NCBI GenBank assembly: GCA_031276415.1 | Contig: JAISNF010000500.1 | Coordinates: 1 to 5,077 of the forward strand | Direction of reading: 5' to 3' | Source of the DNA: Planctomycetaceae bacterium | GTDB lineage: Bacteria; Planctomycetota; Planctomycetia; Pirellulales; Thermoguttaceae | Length of the DNA stretch: 5,077 nucleotides | Shown here: piece by piece, positions 1-5,077 of the stretch | Numbering within the stretch: position 1 is the stretch's first letter | Layout: each line of letters starts with the position of its first letter | Position numbers and translations under genes: made by a program | Notes under the pieces: model-generated | Told to the model about the DNA's origin: nothing | The model's database searches: none | What the model saw: only the letters and a program-made list of their open reading frames with translations

Positions 1-332
1 TGGATGGTGTCGGAAATTTTGCAACATTTCATGCCATTTTACCGCCGAATTACCCGTCTTGCGGTCCTTCGGGACAGTGGACTGCGATGGAATCAGCAAA
101 TGTAATTCATACCGCATCAAGTTACCACACCGGCGGAGCGAATGCTTCAATGGCGGATGGCAGTGTACGGTTTTTCTCCAATTCGATTGATTCGGGATCA
201 ATCTTAACAGATTTGTCCACACTTTCCGGTGTTACATCCGGTTTTCCGGCAAGTTATGCCGGTCCGTCTTTTTGGGGAGTCTGGGGAGCCTTAGGTTCCA
301 CCGGCGGAGGTGAAAACAAATCTATCGAATAA
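1..332 (+). CDS. DUF1559 / H-X9-DG-type prepilin-like protein, C-terminal part (5' end outside window)
   Basis: The frame is open from the left edge (first full codon at position 3) to a TAA at 330-332, so only the last 109 residues are present. The visible part carries the H-X9-DG signature: a His codon at 126-128, nine residues, then Asp-Gly from 156, followed by SVRFF. Upstream is a FHAILPPN-like stretch with a CGPSG segment, and the end is a FWGVWGALGSTGGGE-like tail. These are hallmarks of the large planctomycete DUF1559 family. Full-length members usually have an N-terminal type IV-pilin-like methylation/transmembrane segment and are thought to be exported, pseudopilin-like proteins; that N-terminus lies outside this window. 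Their biological role is not established. The gene is followed by a hairpin and, 127 nt later, by a lipoprotein gene of a type often found beside DUF1559 genes. Family assignment is firm, function is not. Confidence 0.93.
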   Translation, partial: DGVGNFATFHAILPPNYPSCGPSGQWTAMESANVIHTASSYHTGGANASMADGSVRFFSNSIDSGSILTDLSTLSGVTSGFPASYAGPSFWGVWGALGSTGGGENKSIE

Positions 333-350
333 AAAATCGTTTCTTTTAGC

Positions 351-397
351 AGGATAAACAGGATTTACGGATTTTTATTCCGTGAATCCTTTATCCT
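351..397 (+). terminator. Strong hairpin after the DUF1559 gene (possible terminator or palindromic repeat)
   Basis: The left arm 351-371 pairs with the right arm 379-397. Eight and eleven base pairs are separated by a 2-nt bulge (ca) on the left, with one G-U wobble, around a 7-nt T-rich loop (372-378). The hairpin starts 18 nt after the DUF1559 stop, so it could terminate or stabilise that transcript. Only a short T run (399-402) follows, so it is not a textbook Rho-independent terminator. The left arm is built from near-repeats of about 9 nt (ggataaaca, ggatttacg), so it may be a copy of an interspersed palindromic repeat. The stem is directly visible; the role is inferred. Confidence 0.6.
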
Positions 398-459
398 ATT
401 TTCCCGAAATATTATCTTTTTTAATTTTAACCTTTAACTTGTACAATTATTTACTAACC

Positions 460-906
460 ATGAAAATAAAATTTCTCGTATGTTTATTTATATTATTCTG
501 TTTGGCTGGTTGTTCGAAAAACGATGGACCAAAAACAGAATATGTCGAAGGTAATGTTACGTTTAACGGGCAACCGTTGTCAAAATGCTTGGTTGTGTTT
601 CATCCGGTCAATGAATCCGGTGTTGCCGCAAGCGGAATTACAAACGAACAAGGAATTTTCCGTTTGACATCACTTCGCGGCGGAACCAAAGATGGCGGAG
701 CGATTGCCGGTGAATACCGTGTTGCTGTTTCACGGGATAAAGATGAACCTTCCTCGTTTCGTGAAGAAAAAAATGCCGGAGGAACTGACAAAATTCCGGT
801 TTTTGAAAGTCTGATTCCCTTAAAATACAACGACCCCGCAAAATCAGGTTTAACCGCAACCGTCGAAAAGAAAAAGAATCAATTCCAATTTGCGTTAGAG
901 AAATAA
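460..906 (+). CDS. Small lipoprotein with transthyretin / carboxypeptidase-regulatory-like fold
   Basis: This encodes 148 aa. Residues 1-17 form a lipoprotein signal peptide: MKIK, a hydrophobic core, then the lipobox L-A-G-C with lipidated Cys18. The mature protein is therefore expected to be membrane-anchored and exposed to the periplasm or exterior. Residues about 28-92 show the pattern of small planctomycete beta-sandwich lipoproteins: VEGNVTFNGQPL, then VVFHP, SGITNEQGIFRLT and GAIAGEYRVAV. The end has the matching IPLKY (119-123) and SGLT (129-132) segments. I chose the ATG at 460 because it gives a proper signal peptide. An in-frame GTG at 382 would add 26 residues, place the signal in mid-protein and start inside the right arm of the preceding hairpin. 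No Shine-Dalgarno sequence is evident. Such lipoproteins commonly lie downstream of DUF1559 genes, so cotranscription is plausible despite the intervening hairpin. The molecular function is unknown. Confidence 0.88.
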   Translation: MKIKFLVCLFILFCLAGCSKNDGPKTEYVEGNVTFNGQPLSKCLVVFHPVNESGVAASGITNEQGIFRLTSLRGGTKDGGAIAGEYRVAVSRDKDEPSSFREEKNAGGTDKIPVFESLIPLKYNDPAKSGLTATVEKKKNQFQFALEK

Positions 907-909
907 AGT

Positions 910-984
910 TGTCCGCAGATGACGTAGATAGACGCAGAAAAATAATTTGTGTCCATCTGCGAAAATCTGCGGACAGTTTTTTTT
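910..984 (+). terminator. Long imperfect hairpin plus T8 tract after the lipoprotein gene
   Basis: An 11-bp perfect inverted repeat (tgtccgcagat at 910-920, atctgcggaca at 965-975) closes a longer imperfect stem. Inner segments around 925-940 and 945-958 can also partly pair. A run of eight T's at 977-984 follows directly. Beginning 3 nt after the lipoprotein stop codon, this fits a Rho-independent terminator for the DUF1559-lipoprotein pair. The arms are made of near-repeats of a cgcagat-type unit, so the structure may derive from a dispersed repeat that now serves as terminator. Confidence 0.7.
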
Positions 985-1102
985 AGATTAAAAGTCAATT
1001 ATAATTAAAACTAACGTTTTGATTCCAATTAAAAATTCCTTTGCGTTCTCAGTGTTCTCTGTGGTTAATAAAAACAAATTTGTCATTTTTAGAAGTTCCC
1101 TT
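981..1102 (+). repeat. Interspersed repeat copy R1 (upstream of the large secreted-protein gene)
   Basis: Positions 981-1074 match the reverse complement of 3770-3864 at roughly 83% (about 15 differences and one 1-nt gap over 95 nt). The blocks acgttt, gattccaattaaaaatt and gtgttctctgtggtt are shared. Positions 1062-1102 match the reverse complement of 4957-4997 with 3 differences in 41. The copy thus joins modules found separately at two places further right. It contains no convincing gene; an open frame crossing it and running into the large gene has no family likeness. Confidence 0.8.
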
Positions 1103-1130
1103 GTGTGAATATTTACCAAGATTTTACAAT
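1101..1130 (+). promoter_or_regulatory. Weak candidate sigma70-type promoter for the large secreted-protein gene
   Basis: A tacaat at 1125-1130 matches the -10 consensus at 5 of 6 positions. It lies 18 nt after ttgtgt at 1101-1106, which matches -35 at only 3 of 6. This would put transcription start about 50 nt before the ATG at 1189, immediately after the end of repeat R1. In such AT-rich DNA similar matches arise by chance, so this is only a suggestion. Confidence 0.22.
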
Positions 1131-1188
1131 GTAACGCTTTTGAAAAAAAACATTTTTTTAGGAGTTTCCTTTAACCAATCTATTTCCC

Positions 1189-3705
1189 ATGAATCACAAA
1201 AAATTTTTTCAAGTTCTGATTTTTGTTTTATTAACAATCAGCCTTCCGATTGTTTCGGCGCAAACGGTTGTTAAAGAAGTTGTCCGGTTTGAGCAGATGA
1301 ATGAAAATCTGTTACAACCGGATCAGTTTCAACCTTACGAAAAAGGTTTTGAAAAACAAGGCGATGTTTTCGTTTGTGATAACGGTAATGATAATACCGT
1401 CAAACGCGGTGTTTTATGTCGTGTTATTCTTAATCAAGAGCAACCATTGCCGATTTACGCCGAAGCATGGAGTAAAGCGGAAAACGTCGGTAGTTCGCAA
1501 AGTCTTAATCACGATTACTGTATTTATCTTGAACTCACTTACAATGATGCAACATCACAATTTTATACCGATGGAGTGCCACTATCGACACAAAGTATTC
1601 TTTTCTCCGCAGGAACCCACGATTGGGAACAAAGACAAATGTTCCTCATACCGGAAAAACCTGTTAAATCGTTGACCTTTTATATATTGTTTAAAAATAG
1701 AACCGGTAAAGCATATTTCCGCGATATGAAATTATCGACTCAAAAAATTGATAGTGAAACCGTTTTGTTCGACGGCATACCCGTCCGAAAATCAGTTACC
1801 GGTAAAACGCAACCTGAAACAATATCGTTTCAAATTAGAGATGTTGCCGGTAATTCGGATTTTGTATTATTGGACAAAAAACCATTCGGAATCCGTTCAA
1901 AAATCGAATCCAATGATAAATCAACTCAAATCACATTGACAAATGAAACAAAGGAAAACCGCTGTTTAACATTGGTTTTTTCGCGTTTTCTCAATGATTT
2001 AGAACATATTCAATTTTGCCGGATACGAAAAAATATTCCAACTTCGGAAAATCACACGCGTGAACATCTCAATCCCGTTTCAGCGTATGGAATAAATCAC
2101 ATCGGCGCAAATGGACGATTATCACAATATCCGTTTAGTGCAATTATTGGTCAAAAAAAAGGTCAAGAAATTGGTTGTGCGGTTGGTATTGATCTTGCGT
2201 ATCCTGCGTTTTTTCGTACAGGTTACAACGAAGCAACGAATGAATTATTTGTTGCGATTGATTTGGCGTTGACGAAAGAATCACCGGAAACAATATTGCG
2301 TTTTGTACAATTCGGTTTCACGCCGGAATATGGTTTTCGCGGTGCGCTGGATGCTTACCAACGCCTGTTCCCTGAATTTTTTCGCAACAGAATCGAAAAA
2401 CAAGGAATTTGGATGCCGTTTGCTGCCATTAGCAAAGTTCCGCAATTTGAAGATTTTGGTTTTGCCGTCAAAGAGGGAAACGATGAAACCGCTTGGGATG
2501 ATGCTCACAATATCCTGACATTCCGTTACACCGAACCGATGACCTGGTGGATGCCATTATCAAACGAAACGCCGCGAACTTATGAAGCGGCACTGGAACA
2601 TGTACAAAAATTAGCCGACAAGGGTATCCCCATTGCAAAATCTCTTTTCATTACAGGAATGCGTGATGCTAATGGGCAATTCGGACATCATTTTCTCAAT
2701 ATGTCATGGAGTAACGGTATTGTTTGGAGTTTTAACGATTTACCGAAAATTGCTAACGGCGGTTTTGCTTTGAAATGGAATGAAAAAATCGCCGAAGGAC
2801 TTTACGGCAGTGAAACCGCAAAAAAAGCGGCACGAAATGAACATGTTGATTCCATATTTTCGCGAGTTACCACTTACGATGCGGAAACGGCGGAATTAGA
2901 CGGCGAATATGTTGATTCTGCCGATAGTTACGCAACGATTCTTTTGGATTTTGACCGGAATCATTTTGCAGCGGCGAGCCGACCGCTTGTGTTTTCTCGT
3001 AATGATTATCGTCCGGCAATTTTTCGTGGGCTTATTGCTTACGAATATATTCGTACATTATCGGAATATCTGCACGCTCACGACAAATATATTATGGGAA
3101 ACGGAGCGGATACGTTGTGTTGGCTCGCTCCCTATCTTGATGTTTCCGGACTAGAAATAAATTGGAATTTAAACAAAAAATGGTCACCGATGTCAATGGA
3201 GGGATTGTTTTATCGCCGGGCATTGTGCGGTCCCAAACCATTCTGTTTTCTGATGAGTAGTTATAGTGTATCAACATGGACTTATGAAATGACGGAAAAA
3301 TTTATGAAACGGTCGCTTGCTTTTGGAATGTTTCCGGGATTCAATGCCTCTGTAAATGATGGACATTATTATACACGTCCCGAATTATATGAGCGTGATC
3401 GACCATTGTTCAAAAAATATATTCCGATATGTAAGGAAGTTGCGGAATCCGGTTGGCAACCGGTTACGAAAGTTATTTCGTCAAACGATCATGTTTTCGT
3501 GGAACGATTCGGCAACGAAAATCCAATGTTGACGGTGTTCAATGATTCGTCTGAACCGCAAACCGTAACACTTCATTTCGATACCGATTTACCGAAACAC
3601 TGGACAAATCCTCTTGACAACAAAAAATACGAAACACAAACCGACACATTGATTTTGACTGTTGCACTGGAAGATGTTGTTGTACTAAAATCCAGAAGTT
3701 CGTAA
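1189..3705 (+). CDS. Large secreted multidomain protein, putative glycosidase-like (family not identified)
   Basis: This encodes 838 aa. Residues 1-24 are a Sec signal peptide (basic MNHKK, hydrophobic core, V-S-A before Gln25), so the protein is exported. Residues about 25-200 look like a beta-sandwich, possibly carbohydrate-binding, ending in a GKAYFRDMKL-type strand. Residues about 200-370 appear to be a second beta-rich region. From about 400 to 740 the spacing and Trp/acid-rich motifs suggest a TIM-barrel-like domain: GIWMPF (406-411), FRYTEPMTWWMPL (445-457), LDGEYVDS (570-577), HDKYIMGNGAD (631-641) and LDVSGLEINWN (650-660). Glu573, Asp576, Asp651 and Glu656 are conspicuous acids, but calling any catalytic is a guess. 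The last 90 residues resemble the small all-beta domain that closes many glycoside hydrolases. ATG 1189 gives the signal peptide; an aggag at 1160-1164 is too far upstream (24 nt) to act as a normal ribosome-binding site. Repeats lie in opposite orientation on each side. It could instead be a non-enzymatic surface protein; enzyme class and substrate are unassigned. Confidence 0.75.
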   Translation: MNHKKFFQVLIFVLLTISLPIVSAQTVVKEVVRFEQMNENLLQPDQFQPYEKGFEKQGDVFVCDNGNDNTVKRGVLCRVILNQEQPLPIYAEAWSKAENVGSSQSLNHDYCIYLELTYNDATSQFYTDGVPLSTQSILFSAGTHDWEQRQMFLIPEKPVKSLTFYILFKNRTGKAYFRDMKLSTQKIDSETVLFDGIPVRKSVTGKTQPETISFQIRDVAGNSDFVLLDKKPFGIRSKIESNDKSTQITLTNETKENRCLTLVFSRFLNDLEHIQFCRIRKNIPTSENHTREHLNPVSAYGINHIGANGRLSQYPFSAIIGQKKGQEIGCAVGIDLAYPAFFRTGYNEATNELFVAIDLALTKESPETILRFVQFGFTPEYGFRGALDAYQRLFPEFFRNRIEKQGIWMPFAAISKVPQFEDFGFAVKEGNDETAWDDAHNILTFRYTEPMTWWMPLSNETPRTYEAALEHVQKLADKGIPIAKSLFITGMRDANGQFGHHFLNMSWSNGIVWSFNDLPKIANGGFALKWNEKIAEGLYGSETAKKAARNEHVDSIFSRVTTYDAETAELDGEYVDSADSYATILLDFDRNHFAAASRPLVFSRNDYRPAIFRGLIAYEYIRTLSEYLHAHDKYIMGNGADTLCWLAPYLDVSGLEINWNLNKKWSPMSMEGLFYRRALCGPKPFCFLMSSYSVSTWTYEMTEKFMKRSLAFGMFPGFNASVNDGHYYTRPELYERDRPLFKKYIPICKEVAESGWQPVTKVISSNDHVFVERFGNENPMLTVFNDSSEPQTVTLHFDTDLPKHWTNPLDNKKYETQTDTLILTVALEDVVVLKSRSS

Positions 3706-3769
3706 CCGGCGATGCCCAATCACAAAGTTTCCTTGCACGGGAACAACGAAAAGGTTATGAGTTACCAAC

Positions 3770-3864
3770 TTTTTATTAACCACAGAGAACACAGAGTTTA
3801 CAGGGGAAATTTTTAATTGGAATCGAAACGTTATTTAATATCATCATTGGCTTTTGATCTAAAA
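3770..3864 (-). repeat. Interspersed repeat copy R2 (downstream of the large gene, inverted relative to R1)
   Basis: Read on the minus strand, this copy aligns with 981-1074 over its whole length (about 83% identity), including a shared gattccaattaaaaatt block. Its unit-rich end (3778-3796 on the plus strand) faces the large gene, as in R1. That same 19-nt end is a perfect inverted match to 3892-3910 in the neighbouring copy R4. R2 and R4 therefore lie back to back between the two convergent genes and could fold into a large stem-loop on transcripts from either side. Confidence 0.8.
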
Positions 3865-3951
3865 TTATTTAAAAATCTTCTTCTCTGCGTCCTCTGTGTT
3901 CTCTGTGGTTGAATAATCTGTGGTTGAATAAAAAGCGGTTATTAGAAGTTA
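3865..3951 (+). repeat. Interspersed repeat copy R4 (3' side of the glycosyltransferase gene)
   Basis: Positions 3894-3951 match the reverse complement of 4874-4932 with about 6 substitutions and one 1-nt indel. Similarity extends more loosely outward through the A/T-rich part to about 3862. The innermost 17 nt, gcggttattagaagtta at 3935-3951, is a perfect inverted match to 4874-4890 and overlaps the last codons and the stop of the glycosyltransferase gene. The core consists of 9-nt near-repeats of ctctgtgtt type from about 3883 to 3909. Confidence 0.82.
3902..3931 (+). repeat. Perfect 15-bp tandem duplication inside R4
   Basis: The unit tctgtggttgaataa occurs twice without spacer, at 3902-3916 and 3917-3931. 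The inverted partner copy near 4874-4932 has a diverged version of the same two units (tctgtggttaaataa then tttgtgcttaaataa in minus-strand reading). The duplication is thus part of the ancestral repeat, and this copy is either better preserved or recently homogenised. Confidence 0.85.
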
Positions 3952-4856
3952 TCTTGATTATTTCTTTTTAATTTTATAACGCTGTTTAATGCGAGTTTAA
4001 TTGCTCTGACCGGATCTAACAAAAGGGCGTACAATAACCGGCGAAACGCTGAGAAAAATTTTTTGTCCGCAAAATCGCATTGAGCATAACGAAATTGAAA
4101 AACCGCCTTCCGCTTCCGAATCCAATCTGCCGGATAAGGATAACGTTTGATTGCTTTATTCATTGTGAACTCGGCGGATTCGTATGTTTTCCGTATTGAC
4201 CTGATAGAACGTCCGCCGTGTTCTCGTACCACCGCACCACCGCCTTCGATAATCATCATCCGTTCACCTTGTTCAAAAGCACGAAGCCATAAATCATAGT
4301 CTTCCGATAAAATCGCTTCCACATCATACAAACCACCGACTTTATCAAATAACGATTTACGTAACACCACAAGATTCGACGGAATGTAACAATCCAGAAA
4401 AATCGTTTTGAATTGAACTTCGTCTTTTTCAGGATAAATACGAAGCCATTTATTTTTGTTATTATTTCCTTCCTGACTGTAAAGTTGATCGATTACCATA
4501 GAAATATCGGGATTGTTACGCAAATAATTATAGCAACGTTGCAAATGACCGGGCAGAAAATAGTCGTCGCTGTCAAGAAAAGCAATCATCGAATACGCCG
4601 CCGCTTCGATTCCCCGATTCCGCGTCGAACCGCAACCTTGCGTTTGACAATCTACAGGCTTGTCAAGCCAAATAACAGAATCGCCAAACGAAAGAGCAAC
4701 CTCTTTACTCTTATCCGTCGATCCGTCATCGGCAATTATAATCTCAACAGGAAAATCACACTCTTGAGTTGTTACCGACTTGATGCACTCTTCAAGATAT
4801 TTTTCACGATTATAAACCGGAATAATAACCGAAACACCGTTTTCTGATATTGGCAT
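3942..4856 (-). CDS. Family 2 glycosyltransferase (GT-A fold)
   Basis: This encodes 304 aa on the minus strand. The N-terminus is a classic GT2 domain: VSVIIPVYNRE (residues 8-18), IIIADDGSTD (39-48, nucleotide-binding acids), GCGSTRNRGI (74-83), FLDSDD (93-98, the DxD-type metal/sugar-nucleotide site) and SEDYDLWLR (184-192, the likely catalytic-base region). The C-terminal 60 residues (FRYAQCDF, RRLLYALLLDPVRAIKLAL) resemble the helical tail of GT2 enzymes in polysaccharide and lipid-glycan synthesis; I see no clear transmembrane helix. It should transfer a sugar from a nucleotide-sugar donor to a glycan acceptor in the cytoplasm. Donor and acceptor cannot be read from the sequence. The start at 4856 is supported by the motif beginning a few residues later and a weak AGAG 10-11 nt upstream. 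It is convergent with the large gene. No other glycan-biosynthesis gene is in the window, which is unusual for a GT2. Its stop and last two codons lie inside a 17-bp inverted repeat. Confidence 0.93.
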   Translation of the reverse strand: MPISENGVSVIIPVYNREKYLEECIKSVTTQECDFPVEIIIADDGSTDKSKEVALSFGDSVIWLDKPVDCQTQGCGSTRNRGIEAAAYSMIAFLDSDDYFLPGHLQRCYNYLRNNPDISMVIDQLYSQEGNNNKNKWLRIYPEKDEVQFKTIFLDCYIPSNLVVLRKSLFDKVGGLYDVEAILSEDYDLWLRAFEQGERMMIIEGGGAVVREHGGRSIRSIRKTYESAEFTMNKAIKRYPYPADWIRKRKAVFQFRYAQCDFADKKFFSAFRRLLYALLLDPVRAIKLALNSVIKLKRNNQDNF

Positions 4857-4873
4857 ATTTTAACTACTCTTGG

Positions 4874-4956
4874 TAACTTCTAATAACCGCCCATTTATTT
4901 AAGCACAAATTATTTAACCACAGAGAACACAGAAAAGAAATTTTAAAAAATTATTT
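4874..4956 (-). repeat. Interspersed repeat copy R3b (5' side of the glycosyltransferase gene)
   Basis: Read on the minus strand, this copy aligns with R4 (3894-3951) through 4932-4874, ending in the perfect 17-nt block at 4874-4890. That block lies 17 nt upstream of the glycosyltransferase ATG, so the gene's 5' leader is repeat-derived. Any promoter for the gene must lie in or beyond this copy; I see no convincing one. The outer A/T-rich part also resembles R4, but R3b lacks about one 9-nt unit. Confidence 0.8.
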
Positions 4957-5032
4957 AAGGGAACTTCTAAAAACCACAAATTTATTTTTATTAACCATGA
5001 GGACACAGAGGAAATTTTTAAATTTCAATCTT
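4957..5032 (-). repeat. Interspersed repeat copy R3 (outermost right copy, matches R1)
   Basis: Positions 4957-4997 match the reverse complement of 1062-1102 with 3 differences in 41, including the ttagaagttccctt end. Beyond that, 4998-5030 resembles R1 (1020-1061) more loosely, with an apparent deletion of about 8 nt in the unit-rich core. R1 and R3 are the outermost pair and enclose both the large secreted-protein gene and the glycosyltransferase gene. Confidence 0.75.
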
Positions 5033-5077
5033 AACCCCGCCAGGGGTGTGATGTGCATAACCGTAGGTGTAGCGAAG
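5033..5077. repeat. Possible start of a different dispersed repeat at the right edge
   Basis: The last 45 nt are more GC-rich than the flanking A/T-rich repeat. They begin with a small palindrome (acccc at 5034-5038, ggggt at 5043-5047) and continue with ataaccgtaggtgtagcgaa (5058-5077 region). This resembles, from memory, the beginning of dispersed palindromic repeats in which an accgtaggt arm is later answered by acctacggt. The second arm would lie outside the window. No coding assignment is supported. Confidence 0.3.

Noticed and set aside
382..459. Longer start for the lipoprotein gene at an in-frame GTG at 382
   Set aside because: It would put the clear signal peptide and lipobox in mid-protein and start within the right arm of a hairpin.
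600..859. Two minus-strand open frames opposite the lipoprotein gene
   Set aside because: They are shadows of a well-supported lipoprotein gene, with no motif, ribosome-binding site or promoter.
1142..1159. A8/T7 stretch as a terminator hairpin
   Set aside because: The stem would be A-T only with a 2-nt loop, and it lies just upstream of a gene start, so it is better read as A/T-rich leader.
1160..1164. aggag as ribosome-binding site of the large gene
   Set aside because: It is 24 nt before the ATG, beyond workable spacing. It lies in what looks like a degenerate copy of the ttagaagtt repeat end.
907..1188. RNA gene (tRNA, riboswitch) in the long non-coding stretch
   Set aside because: No cloverleaf, anticodon arm or recognisable aptamer is seen; the stretch is explained by the hairpin, repeat R1 and a short A/T-rich leader.
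1041..1274. Open frame of 77 codons across the repeat and the start of the large gene
   Set aside because: It starts at a TTG inside repeat R1, overlaps the signal-peptide region of the large gene in another frame and shows no domain likeness.
3727..3744. Small hairpin (gtttcc / gggaac) after the large gene as its terminator
   Set aside because: The stem is only 6 bp with a G-U pair and no T tract follows.
3778..3931. CRISPR-like array
   Set aside because: The repeat units are about 9-15 nt, directly abutting or inverted, with no regular unique spacers and no cas gene.
4413..4847. Plus-strand open frame of 144 codons opposite the glycosyltransferase
   Set aside because: The minus-strand frame has every GT2 motif in order. 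The plus-strand product is a basic, low-sense shadow translation.

Overview
This is a low-GC (roughly 40%) bacterial window with four protein genes, one cut by the left edge. The likely source is a Planctomycetota member, or the related Lentisphaerota. The main reasons are the H-X9-DG C-terminus of a DUF1559-type prepilin-like protein and the small lipoprotein directly after it, a pairing typical of those phyla. Start sites mostly lack a well-placed Shine-Dalgarno sequence, which also fits. The assignment is inference from gene content only.

Layout. Positions 1-332 hold the 3' end of the DUF1559/H-X9-DG gene (+). A strong hairpin (351-397) follows, then a lipoprotein gene (460-906, +) with a clear lipobox and a transthyretin/carboxypeptidase-regulatory-like beta fold. 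A long hairpin ending in eight T's (910-984) closes that pair. Positions 981-1188 are a non-coding, repeat-rich stretch. A large secreted protein (1189-3705, +, 838 aa) follows; it looks like a multidomain glycosidase-type protein, but I cannot assign it to a named family. Positions 3706-3941 are another repeat-rich stretch, on which the large gene and a family 2 glycosyltransferase gene (3942-4856, -) converge. Positions 4857-5077 contain more repeats and, at the right edge, the start of what looks like a different repeat.

The most striking feature is the non-coding DNA. Copies of an interspersed repeat built on near-9-nt units such as ctctgtgtt lie on both sides of the large secreted-protein gene and on both sides of the glycosyltransferase gene. 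In every case they are inverted relative to each other, with the same end facing the gene. The copies around the large gene match over about 95 nt. Those around the glycosyltransferase match over about 58 nt, including a perfect 17-bp block that contains the glycosyltransferase stop codon. The outermost pair (1062-1102 and 4957-4997, 3 differences in 41) brackets both genes. Two other motif families (351-397 and 910-975) have different sequences but the same design: short near-tandem units of about 9-10 nt arranged as an inverted pair. No transposase, integrase or CRISPR component is visible, so the repeats may be non-autonomous elements, REP-like structures or bidirectional terminators.

Functionally, the first two genes form a surface/secretion-type pair whose role is unknown. 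The large exported protein could act on polysaccharide, and the glycosyltransferase would build glycans in the cytoplasm. They are convergent and separately bounded by repeats, so I see no evidence that they share an operon.
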